DNA from: a virus
Strand: one strand, 5' to 3'
Length of the DNA: 21,910 nucleotides
IMG/VR virus record: IMGVR_UViG_3300009438_000030
Location: 1 to 21,910 of that record
Shown here: positions 13,989-19,581 of the stretch, piece after piece
How positions within the stretch are numbered: the first letter of the stretch is position 1
Layout of the letters: each line of letters starts with the position of its first letter
Notes under the pieces: generated by a model
The model's database searches: none
What the model was told of the DNA's origin: nothing
What the model saw: the letters and a program-made list of their open reading frames with translations, nothing else
Position numbers and translations under genes: made by a program

Positions 13989-15055
13989 ACCTTGTCACTT
14001 GCGAACATGTAGTTGTTCTGCATAGCCCACGTGGTGAACTCCTTACTCTGCATCACAACATCGCGGTGCGCATACGAGTTAGCACGTATGCCATTGGCGA
14101 ACAGACCTTGCGCCTCCTTGTCGAGACGTTGCATGTACGTCACCCACGCATCAACCCAGTCACGTTGCATCGCACCCATAGCACGGAACACTGTCATACA
14201 TACTGCTGATGCTGACTCGGGTACTTTGGCATTGAGCGGATCGTCCTTGATAGACTGTAGGCTCGGTAGTTGGTCGGCCAGCTTCACAAACGCCATCATG
14301 TCCATAGCGCCACGATCACCGATAGTACCCATAAGTAAAGCTGTTAGGGTGTGATCGTCATACTGATCGCGTAACTTGAGCACGTCACTCGCGGCCTCCA
14401 ATGATCTTGGGGTGATAAACGCGGCACGCGACTGCTTGGGGTGGAAGATGTACGGGTTGTCATCGGGGTTCTTCACGTCCTCGAAGCCTTGCAACACCTG
14501 TGGAAACTCGCGCACGAACCCGAGCACACTGTGATCGACACCGTTACTGATACCCCAGTCGATAAACTCGTCACTGGTAGACTTGCGTGCTGTGACCACT
14601 GTGATGCGATTGCGTGCGTGTGGTGGTAGCAGATCGCCCACACCCTCTGCGCCTAGGTTGGTCGTGGCGAATATGATACTGCCCTCGGGGAATCGGTTGC
14701 GTTCCAACATATCACGTAGTAACGCGTTCTTGACTGATGCATTAGCCTTACCGTACTCGTCGATCATTAGTATCACCGGCTTGTCGAGGTGCAACCCCAA
14801 CTCCTCATTGGGTAGGTATGTCACGTACCCCTGCTCGGTGTTGAGTGATGGTATGCTCAGATCACCCAAGTCCTTGGTCGTACAGTCGAAGTAGCATGGC
14901 GTGTGGGTAGGGAATCTATCTGCTAACGTCTTTAACAGTGATGACTTACCGTTACCCATGTGACCCTGTATGAGTATGGTGCGTTGGTGGCCAACAGTAG
15001 CGATAGCGTTGGCGATCTGGTCTAGCGATAATGCGTACATATTTTGAGTGTTCAT
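13985..15055 (-). CDS. MoxR/CobS-like AAA+ ATPase
   Basis: 356 aa. Walker A is GHMGNGKS (31-38), Walker B VILMIDE (94-100) followed by YGKAN, sensor 1 is ATTN (130-133), and there is an arginine-finger region HARNR (147-150). The order and spacing match MoxR/CobS-type AAA+ proteins that act as chaperones or metal-insertion motors. In cellular systems these pair with VWA proteins (MoxR-VWA, CobS-CobT, RavA-ViaA). Here the VWA gene is two genes downstream and a 303-aa partner candidate is upstream. The ATG is preceded by GGAG in the conserved segment GGAGCAATACCATT and by the 18-bp palindrome (15078-15095). The ATPase assignment is strong; the substrate is unknown. Confidence 0.9.
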   Translation of the reverse strand: MNTQNMYALSLDQIANAIATVGHQRTILIQGHMGNGKSSLLKTLADRFPTHTPCYFDCTTKDLGDLSIPSLNTEQGYVTYLPNEELGLHLDKPVILMIDEYGKANASVKNALLRDMLERNRFPEGSIIFATTNLGAEGVGDLLPPHARNRITVVTARKSTSDEFIDWGISNGVDHSVLGFVREFPQVLQGFEDVKNPDDNPYIFHPKQSRAAFITPRSLEAASDVLKLRDQYDDHTLTALLMGTIGDRGAMDMMAFVKLADQLPSLQSIKDDPLNAKVPESASAVCMTVFRAMGAMQRDWVDAWVTYMQRLDKEAQGLFANGIRANSYAHRDVVMQSKEFTTWAMQNNYMFASDKV

Positions 15056-15077
15056 AATGGTATTGCTCCAATTGTTT

Positions 15078-15095
15078 TGTATACATATGTATACA
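15078..15095 (-). promoter_or_regulatory. 18-bp palindrome (operator or leader hairpin) before the AAA+ gene
   Basis: TGTATACATATGTATACA, identical at 16230, 16770 and 17822. On the minus strand it is flanked by AACTAAA upstream and AAAACAATTGGAGCAATA downstream, the latter including the AAA+ ribosome-binding site. Confidence 0.7.
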
Positions 15096-15105
15096 TTTAG
15101 TTTAG

Positions 15106-15294
15106 TTACAGCGTTTCAACAATGCGGCCATCAACGGCCACGATCTTGTAATACGACACGCGGTGCGTACGTAGCGTGCGTAGGTTCTTGTAGTGCTTGG
15201 TGCGCTTGTAGTTGCGCACTCGTAACACCGTTTGACCGTCAAGGTTTCCCAGTATCTGACGGTCGTTTGAGTCATAGGCTTCAACGTAATACAT
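15106..15294 (-). CDS. 62-aa basic hypothetical protein
   Basis: Starts MYYVEAYDSNDRQILGNLDG at an ATG (15294) one base after the stop of the 303-aa gene, with TTGGAG as ribosome-binding site overlapping that gene's last codons. A longer frame runs back into the 303-aa gene but lacks such a site. The middle is very basic and Tyr-rich (VRNYKRTKHYKNLRTLRTHR) and the end is a strand (YYKIVAVDGRIVETL). The beta-rich, basic character suggests nucleic-acid or protein binding. I recall similar small proteins beside AAA+/VWA genes in other phages, but no function is known. Confidence 0.65.
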   Translation of the reverse strand: MYYVEAYDSNDRQILGNLDGQTVLRVRNYKRTKHYKNLRTLRTHRVSYYKIVAVDGRIVETL

Positions 15295-15295
15295 A

Positions 15296-16207
15296 TCACA
15301 ACTCCAATGATGGTAGTGACTTGATGACATCGTCCACTGCCTGTTTGGTTTCGGCACGGAAAGACTCGTTATTGCGTAGCCCATCGGGAGTGACCCCGCG
15401 TAGCGTATCGTCTAGCTTACGCGCCATCTCGGACATCTGGCTGTCACCTGCTACGTTACACACGTTAAGCAGTTCTACCATGTCGAGCACGTTGTCAACT
15501 AATGAATCGCGAAACACTTTCTTCTTGTCATCGCCACCATAGTCTAGCCGGTCGGACATATTAGACAGTGCTTTGTACGTACGTTGCCACACGTCACTCA
15601 TCGCGGAATCCAACTGCTTGCGGTAGTACTCGTTATAGTGCGACTCCAACACGTCACGCTGCTCGTTGCCCACGTCAACACGAAAGTCACCGGCCTCGGG
15701 TAGCGGAATATATGAGATGTTGAACGCGAACTTGCTACGTATCGACGCCTCGGTCGGGTAGTCATCGGCCCGAAACAAACTACCGATCCGTGCCTGTGCC
15801 CTGCTCACCTCCCACGTATAGTTGTTACAGAACGTATCGACCATGTTCTCGAACTCGTTTTGCAGCTCGGTCATCTGCTGGTGGTACTTGAAGTATTGCG
15901 CGGTCGGTAGCAGTCGCATACCCAGATCGCTCCATGGCATTGTCATGCTGTAGTGGATGTTGCGTGCGCTTGCCACAAATTTCTGTATGGCGGTCAACTC
16001 GTCGCAGTTACCCAGTAACTTCTTATTGACTGATGCCGTACCGTTATCGGCATAGTTCTGGCTAGTCACTGATGCGGATGCTGACTTGTCTTTCTTGAGC
16101 CCCGTCCAGCAACTGATCTTCAACTCGCCCAACATGGCACTCGACCCGATTGATGGTGCGCTTGCCTGTGGTGCTGTTGTTACTACCATTTGATTTAGAT
16201 TGTTCAT
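15296..16207 (-). CDS. 303-aa DUF3150-like protein, putative partner of the AAA+/VWA pair
   Basis: A disordered N-terminus (to ~25) is followed by LGELKISCWTGLKKDKSASA, a helical core with NIHYSMTMPWSDLGMRLLPTA (~83-103), a KYHQQMTELQNEFENMVDTF coiled-coil-like stretch, then FAFNISYIPLPEAGDFRVDV, and a helical C-terminus ending DDVIKSLPSLEL. This matches my recollection of proteins (DUF3150-like) encoded next to AAA+ and VWA genes in phages. It begins the island behind a consensus promoter (16312-16339) and the 18-bp palindrome (16230-16247). It is probably a structural or regulatory third component. The gene is certain; the family name is tentative. Confidence 0.78.
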   Translation of the reverse strand: MNNLNQMVVTTAPQASAPSIGSSAMLGELKISCWTGLKKDKSASASVTSQNYADNGTASVNKKLLGNCDELTAIQKFVASARNIHYSMTMPWSDLGMRLLPTAQYFKYHQQMTELQNEFENMVDTFCNNYTWEVSRAQARIGSLFRADDYPTEASIRSKFAFNISYIPLPEAGDFRVDVGNEQRDVLESHYNEYYRKQLDSAMSDVWQRTYKALSNMSDRLDYGGDDKKKVFRDSLVDNVLDMVELLNVCNVAGDSQMSEMARKLDDTLRGVTPDGLRNNESFRAETKQAVDDVIKSLPSLEL

Positions 16208-16229
16208 AACTGTATTGCTCCGATTGATT

Positions 16230-16247
16230 TGTATACATATGTATACA
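16230..16247 (-). promoter_or_regulatory. 18-bp palindrome in the leader of the 303-aa gene
   Basis: TGTATACATATGTATACA lies ~60 bases downstream of the predicted transcription start and just ahead of AAATCAATCGGAGCAATA and the start codon. The position inside the leader favours a roadblock operator or RNA hairpin over a classic promoter-occluding site. Confidence 0.7.
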
Positions 16248-16311
16248 TTTAGTTTGTGCTGACACGTTTAGCTGTGTCGCCCCGTAGGCCATAACTCGAC
16301 CTACTAAAACC

Positions 16312-16339
16312 ATTATACAGGAATGGCGGCTTATGTCAA
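16312..16339 (-). promoter_or_regulatory. Consensus sigma-70 promoter for the 303-aa/AAA+/VWA unit
   Basis: On the minus strand a perfect TTGACA (16334-16339) and perfect TATAAT (16312-16317) are separated by 16 bases. Transcription would start near 16305, giving a ~100-base leader before the 303-aa gene that contains the 18-bp palindrome. This is the only full-consensus host-type promoter noticed in the window. Confidence 0.75.
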
Positions 16340-16378
16340 ATGGTACACAAACGTGTTGTTTAGTGGGTAGCGGTGTAG

Positions 16379-16408
16379 TGTACTACGTTGTACTAGTGTG
16401 TACCTACG
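16379..16408. repeat. Three 10-bp tandem repeats, TGTAC-phased
   Basis: TGTACTACGT, TGTACTAGTG and TGTACCTACG follow each other without gap, putting TGTAC at 16379, 16389 and 16399, close to one helical turn apart. They lie ~40 bp upstream of the -35 box of the 303-aa promoter, a position suited to an activator or repressor array. Confidence 0.5.
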
Positions 16409-16440
16409 TGTGGTCTGTAAGTTATTGATTTTAAAACAAT

Positions 16441-16729
16441 GTTACTTTGTTACCTTTTTCGTGGAAATATGAGGGTATTATTTTAAGGTGAAAGGGGAGG
16501 TAACAAAGGCAGGATTTTTTGAACTCCGGATACTATTTTTGTAAAAGGTAACATTATAAATTATTTATTAAAAAGAGTATAAAAAAGGCCATTTTCCGCA
16601 TATGCCTGATCATGCATTGTCACGAAACAGCACGTTTAGATACTTTTTGTATTGTTACTTTTTGGCCTAAAAAAAGGTAACATTGCGGTAACATTACAAG
16701 AAAAAAAGTAACATTGTAAAAGTAACAAT
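16441..16729. repeat. GTAACATT iteron region, candidate replication origin
   Basis: The AT-rich non-coding stretch holds GTAACATT at 16548, 16677, 16688 and 16708, GTAACAAT at 16722, GTAACAAA at 16500, and inverted GTTAC copies at 16441, 16449 and 16654. Several are preceded by A-tracts (AAAAAGGTAACATT). The copies at 16654 and 16677 face each other as a near-perfect hairpin around GGCC. Iterons in both orientations within AT-rich DNA, next to the replication block, are typical of origins or of arrays for an initiator or repressor. No gene with a ribosome-binding site was seen in 16248-16951. Confidence 0.55.
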
Positions 16730-16899
16730 GCGACCCGCCACGCGAGAGCTATAACTGGTATCTATAAAATGTATACATATGTATACAAGCCACACTGTCC
16801 ACGCGCTAACGTGCCATGGTGTGCGACCCGCAGCGCGGCAGCTATAACTGGTATCAGCAACGTCACGCGAGGCGCAACGCGGAGGCTGGAACTGGTATC
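16729..16899 (+). repeat. Three degenerate direct repeats ending AACTGGTATC
   Basis: Copy 1 (16729-16762) and copy 2 (16822-16855) share TGCGACCCGC, a GCG-rich middle and AGCTATAACTGGTATC. Copy 3 (~16869-16899) is weaker: GCGCAACGCGGAGGCTGGAACTGGTATC. The spacing is unequal, and an 18-bp palindrome lies between copies 1 and 2. Function unknown; possible protein-binding or phage-promoter-like elements. Confidence 0.5.
16770..16787. promoter_or_regulatory. 18-bp palindrome, intergenic copy
   Basis: TGTATACATATGTATACA just right of the iteron array, preceded by TATAAAA. It is not in a leader with the conserved GGAGCAATA context, so here it more likely acts as a DNA site. Confidence 0.65.
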
Positions 16900-16919
16900 A
16901 GCCGACTTTTCTCGGGGCG

Positions 16920-16945
16920 AAAAAAAAGCCCCGCCGGAGCGGGGC
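16920..16945 (-). terminator. Rho-independent terminator of the 197-aa/36-aa unit
   Basis: On the minus strand GCCCCG and CGGGGC pair around a 6-base loop (16928-16945) and are followed by eight T residues (16927-16920). It lies 6 bases past the stop of the 36-aa gene, closing that transcription unit before the repeat region. Confidence 0.85.
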
Positions 16946-16951
16946 CAGTTG

Positions 16952-17062
16952 TTATCCTTGTATCAGTAACCAAACCATAGTGAGTAGGACAGCACCAGCA
17001 GGGATTAGAAAAATCAGAGCCAGCGCCCCTAGAATTGTTTTAGTGATTTCATTTTTTGTCAT
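16952..17062 (-). CDS. 36-aa single-pass membrane peptide
   Basis: The ATG at 17062 has TGGAG 7 bases upstream. The product is MTKNEITKTI followed by one long hydrophobic helix LGALALIFLIPAGAVLLTMV and WLLIQG. It is the last gene before the terminator at 16920-16945 and follows the 197-aa gene after 41 bases. The size, ribosome-binding site and composition argue for a real gene; function unknown. Comparable phage peptides include small holin-like or superinfection-related proteins, but nothing here specifies that. Confidence 0.6.
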   Translation of the reverse strand: MTKNEITKTILGALALIFLIPAGAVLLTMVWLLIQG

Positions 17063-17103
17063 AACTTACTCCAGTGAGAATGGCCATCCTTGGCCGGTGG
17101 TGA

Positions 17104-17697
17104 TTAGTGGTTGACTACGATCTGCTGGGCCTTAGCTAGCAGGTCAATCAGTTTTACTACATCGAACTCCGGCTCCTCAATTGCCTGCGCTCGCTTGGCC
17201 GCCTGTTGTAGTGACTCCAGTACCTTGGCCGCCGATCCCGCCGCCTTGGCTGGGCCGGTGGATTGTTGGGGTGCTCTACCGCGCTTGCCCGTGGCTGTGG
17301 ACTTACTGGCTTTATGCTCAGGGTCTTGGCGTAATCGCATGGCCTCTTTATCGGCCGAGACTTTCCTGTTTACGTCCGTCCTTAACTTATTTTTCTTGGC
17401 TATATCCTCTTTGCTAAGTGCTGTGTTGGGCGTCTCGTATAGCTTCTGTGCCCATGCTCCGAATCCTTTCCGCCGTGCCGCAAATAGCGCCTCCCTTAAT
17501 TCTGGCGTGGCCGTCGATCCCTCAGCCTTAACTGGCAAGAAATCAGTCCAAAGCATGCCGTCGCTAATCATTTGATCATATGCCGCCTGCGCTTTCTTGC
17601 GGGCGCTTTCCTCACTGCCAGTGACTTTGCTTAATAAATCAGCCGCCTTCGAAGTGAACCGCTCAGGGATTGCTTTTGCTTCATTTGTATTTGACAT
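17104..17697 (-). CDS. 197-aa hypothetical protein in its own regulated unit
   Basis: Soluble, helical and basic in the middle. Begins MSNTNEAKAIPERFTSKAAD; residues ~30-95 form a helical domain (AQAAYDQMISDGMLWTDFLP ... FGAWAQKLYETP); ~96-130 are highly charged (AKKNKLRTDVNRKVSADKEA); a Lys/Ala/Gly-rich low-complexity stretch (~130-160) is followed by a terminal helix. No family recognised. GC-richer codon use than its neighbours is apparent. It is transcribed alone with the 36-aa peptide, has the 18-bp palindrome ~125 bases upstream and a terminator downstream, the layout expected for an autoregulated phage regulator. That role is inference only. The ribosome-binding site is AAGG. Confidence 0.7.
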   Translation of the reverse strand: MSNTNEAKAIPERFTSKAADLLSKVTGSEESARKKAQAAYDQMISDGMLWTDFLPVKAEGSTATPELREALFAARRKGFGAWAQKLYETPNTALSKEDIAKKNKLRTDVNRKVSADKEAMRLRQDPEHKASKSTATGKRGRAPQQSTGPAKAAGSAAKVLESLQQAAKRAQAIEEPEFDVVKLIDLLAKAQQIVVNH

Positions 17698-18093
17698 AAC
17701 TTAATACCTTGTAAAATGCGCGGGCTTGTAATGGTGCCGCGTTAACCAACCAAACCAGTGTTGGCTTGATGGTTCACATATTAACAGGTTTAGGCGTGAT
17801 CGCAATAGATAGGTTACAAATTGTATACATATGTATACATTACTGGCGATCTGGTAGGTTTAATCACAGATGGCCAGAATCCGATACCTACCCCGCCCCC
17901 ATGACCCGCTATGTCAGGACGGAGTCCCGGCGCTCTATATATTACTAATTTCCACGAATAAATCGTTATTTTTTGAGTTCGGCACCCCTACCCCCTCTAT
18001 ATAGGAACACCCCCCACCTCTTTTTCCGACCCCTTGTAAAAAATTTTTTATACTGTACGGTGTACGTTCTAGTAGGTATTACGTGGATAGCGA
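17698..18093. promoter_or_regulatory. Divergent intergenic region between leftward and rightward transcription
   Basis: About 400 bp with no convincing gene. It contains the 18-bp palindrome (17822-17839), a possible minus-strand promoter for the 197-aa gene (TTGCGA, 16 bases, TAATAT, weak), and on the right an A6T6 palindrome (18037-18050) overlapping TATACT (18049-18054), a possible plus-strand -10 box. TGTACGG-TGTACGT follows at ~18055. Transcription diverges here, so promoters in both directions are expected. Confidence 0.5.
17822..17839. promoter_or_regulatory. 18-bp palindrome in the divergent region
   Basis: TGTATACATATGTATACA, fourth exact copy, between the 197-aa gene and the rightward genes. 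Well placed for an operator controlling either or both directions. Confidence 0.68.
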
Positions 18094-18528
18094 GTGAAGA
18101 GAGTAAAAGACAGGCTAGACAACACGGCACATATAGGGAGAGTAGGTGAGTTTTTTGCTATGTATGTTTTAGAGCGTCACGGGGTAGAGTGCTACCATGT
18201 AGACCGTTCCGGCGTAGACCTATGGGGACAGTCGTACTACGAAGACATGTTCACGTTGCAGATAAAAGCAGCAAACCTAGCTACCCTGAAGAGGAAGGAT
18301 TCCAAAGACCAATACAAGTATTGTTTTAATATACGCAAAGAGCGTATAGCAGACTTCCATATGTTTATAGCTTTAGACATACAGCGAGTGATGGTAAAAA
18401 GAACAAAAGACTTGAAAGCGGCTTGCAGTTTACAGCTATCCGCAGATGCATTTACAGAAGAAGTAGAGGAGGAAGGGCTAGACCTCCTCCGTAATTTTAG
18501 AAGGGAAGGCCGTCCTCTAGGGCTATGA
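18094..18528 (+). CDS. PD-(D/E)XK-superfamily endonuclease-like protein
   Basis: 144 aa from a GTG at 18094; there is no earlier ATG, and the next ATG would remove the motif glutamate. The motifs are spaced as in small PD-(D/E)XK enzymes: GRVGEFFAMYVLERHG with E19, SGVDLWG with D42, and TLQIKAA with Q56-x-K58. The Q-x-K variant of the E-x-K motif is found in several families of this fold. C-terminal strands (CFNIRKERIADFHMFIALD) fit the core sheet. Candidate roles are Holliday-junction resolution or restriction-like cleavage. It is the first rightward gene, just upstream of packaging genes, so processing of branched DNA before packaging is plausible. The ribosome-binding site is weak. Confidence 0.72.
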   Translation: MKRVKDRLDNTAHIGRVGEFFAMYVLERHGVECYHVDRSGVDLWGQSYYEDMFTLQIKAANLATLKRKDSKDQYKYCFNIRKERIADFHMFIALDIQRVMVKRTKDLKAACSLQLSADAFTEEVEEEGLDLLRNFRREGRPLGL

Positions 18529-18641
18529 CAAATAGTCCTGCCACCACAAGTACACACGCCGAAACAATAAACACAGTAAAACCAAACACAAAGGAACCTC
18601 AGAACAGTAGGGGGTTGAAAGAGGCGCTATTGTACAAGTGA
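18525..18641 (+). CDS. 38-aa hypothetical peptide
   Basis: The ATG overlaps the stop of the nuclease gene (ATGA). The product is polar and Thr/Asn-rich (MTNSPATTSTHAETINTVKP), ending RGLKEALLYK. There is no strong ribosome-binding site beyond AGGG, so translation would rely on coupling. Coding status is uncertain; the alternative is non-coding spacer before the terminase genes. Confidence 0.4.
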   Translation: MTNSPATTSTHAETINTVKPNTKEPQNSRGLKEALLYK

Positions 18642-18660
18642 TCGAGTATGATCGGAAATG

Positions 18661-18666
18661 TATAAT
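18661..18666 (+). promoter_or_regulatory. Possible -10 box for the packaging operon
   Basis: TATAAT, a perfect -10 hexamer, lies in the AT-rich gap upstream of the terminase genes. No good -35 box is seen at 16-18 bases, so this would need an activator or is coincidental. Confidence 0.3.
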
Positions 18667-18767
18667 AATCATGTAAGACATATCATTTATGGTATGTAAC
18701 TGTTTCTTGTCTTGTGTAAACAAGTATGGTACAAAGGCACTCCGGTTTAACAACCTGCGATTACAAT

Positions 18768-19352
18768 ATGACGATTAAACTCGAACCCGAGACAGGGGTT
18801 CCGCTATTTGATGACGACCCCGCCGTGGACTTGAGTGTCCGTGCGCGAGCAGCGAAGACGACAGCCTTAGAGCTAGCAGAACATGGGTTAGAACTTAAAC
18901 CCAGCAAAGAAGATGAAGACGTGGCAGCTAAACTTGCCATAGCGTATGCCGATGATCCTGAAAAGACATCGAAAAAAGCAACAAACAAACGTATGGCTAA
19001 CCTGACCCCAGCCTCGCTGGTGCTAACTAGCAACATACTCACGGAATTTGGCGCCTCTGTAGTGGAGTCAGCCGTTTCTGTGCGCCACTTAGTAACGAAT
19101 AAGCTAATATTAGAGACCGAGAACCCCGACCCACGTGTCCGTATTCGAGCGTTGGAGTTACTGGGTAAGATTTCGGACGTAGGGTTGTTTGCAGAGAAGT
19201 CAGAAGTAACCGTTACGCATCAGTCAACAGATGATTTGAAGGCAAAACTGCGTAGGAAGCTAGAAAAGCTGGTAAATCCTGCGGATGAAGTGACACTGGA
19301 CGGTGAAGTTGTAGACGTAGACGCAGAATTGGGGGTAAGTACGGATGGCTAA
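18768..19352 (+). CDS. Putative terminase small subunit
   Basis: 194 aa from the ATG at 18768 (MTIKLEPETGVPLFDDDPAV). An in-frame ATG at 18726 would add 14 atypical residues, and neither has a good ribosome-binding site. The protein is helical throughout: ~60-110 (VAAKLAIAYADDPEKTSKKA ... LTSNILTEFG), a helical repeat RIRALELLGKISDVGLF (~132-148), and a charged coiled-coil-like stretch LKAKLRRKLEKL before an acidic tail. The position two genes before the large terminase and the helical architecture suit a small terminase that recognises phage DNA. No diagnostic motif exists for this family, so the call depends on context. Confidence 0.6.
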   Translation: MTIKLEPETGVPLFDDDPAVDLSVRARAAKTTALELAEHGLELKPSKEDEDVAAKLAIAYADDPEKTSKKATNKRMANLTPASLVLTSNILTEFGASVVESAVSVRHLVTNKLILETENPDPRVRIRALELLGKISDVGLFAEKSEVTVTHQSTDDLKAKLRRKLEKLVNPADEVTLDGEVVDVDAELGVSTDG

Positions 19353-19581
19353 GACGTATATCCACGTAAACCAACACAAAATCCGTGCCAACTTAAAGAA
19401 TGGGACGAACGAACCCGTAATTACCGTAAAACAAGGCAAGAAAAACACGTACTGTAGCTCTGTAACTATAAATGGGCCGTCTGAAGTGCTGCAAAGTACC
19501 ACAGATAAGCCGATTTTAAGCTGTGGGGCGCGAGTAGTCATGGTAACTACCGCTGATGTGACTATAAATGACTGCGCCTAG
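19345..19581 (+). CDS. 78-aa conserved hypothetical protein upstream of terminase
   Basis: MAKTYIHVNQHKIRANLKNG then a beta-rich pattern (PVITVKQGKKNTYCSSVTING, ILSCGARVVMVTTADVTI). It overlaps the preceding gene by 8 bases and the large terminase by 14. I recall similar small proteins immediately before terminase genes in uncultured marine phages, without known function. The tight overlaps support it being a real gene. Confidence 0.7.
   Translation: MAKTYIHVNQHKIRANLKNGTNEPVITVKQGKKNTYCSSVTINGPSEVLQSTTDKPILSCGARVVMVTTADVTINDCA

Noticed and set aside
14013-14894. Plus-strand frames opposite the AAA+ gene
   Set aside because: They are antisense to a gene with complete AAA+ motifs and show low-complexity shadow composition.
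16769-16969. 66-aa plus-strand frame
   Set aside because: It starts inside the 18-bp palindrome, crosses direct repeats and the terminator, and lacks a ribosome-binding site; the region is non-coding.
17111-17575. 154-aa plus-strand frame opposite the 197-aa gene
   Set aside because: Antisense; Ser/Ala/Leu-rich complement of a Lys/Ala-rich gene. The minus-strand gene has the ribosome-binding site and terminator context.
17766-17948. 60-aa plus-strand frame in the divergent region
   Set aside because: It includes the palindrome, has no ribosome-binding site and encodes no recognisable protein pattern.
16248-18093. CRISPR array or attachment site
   Set aside because: Repeats are too few, unequal in spacing and lack spacers. 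No integrase gene or duplicated core site was seen.
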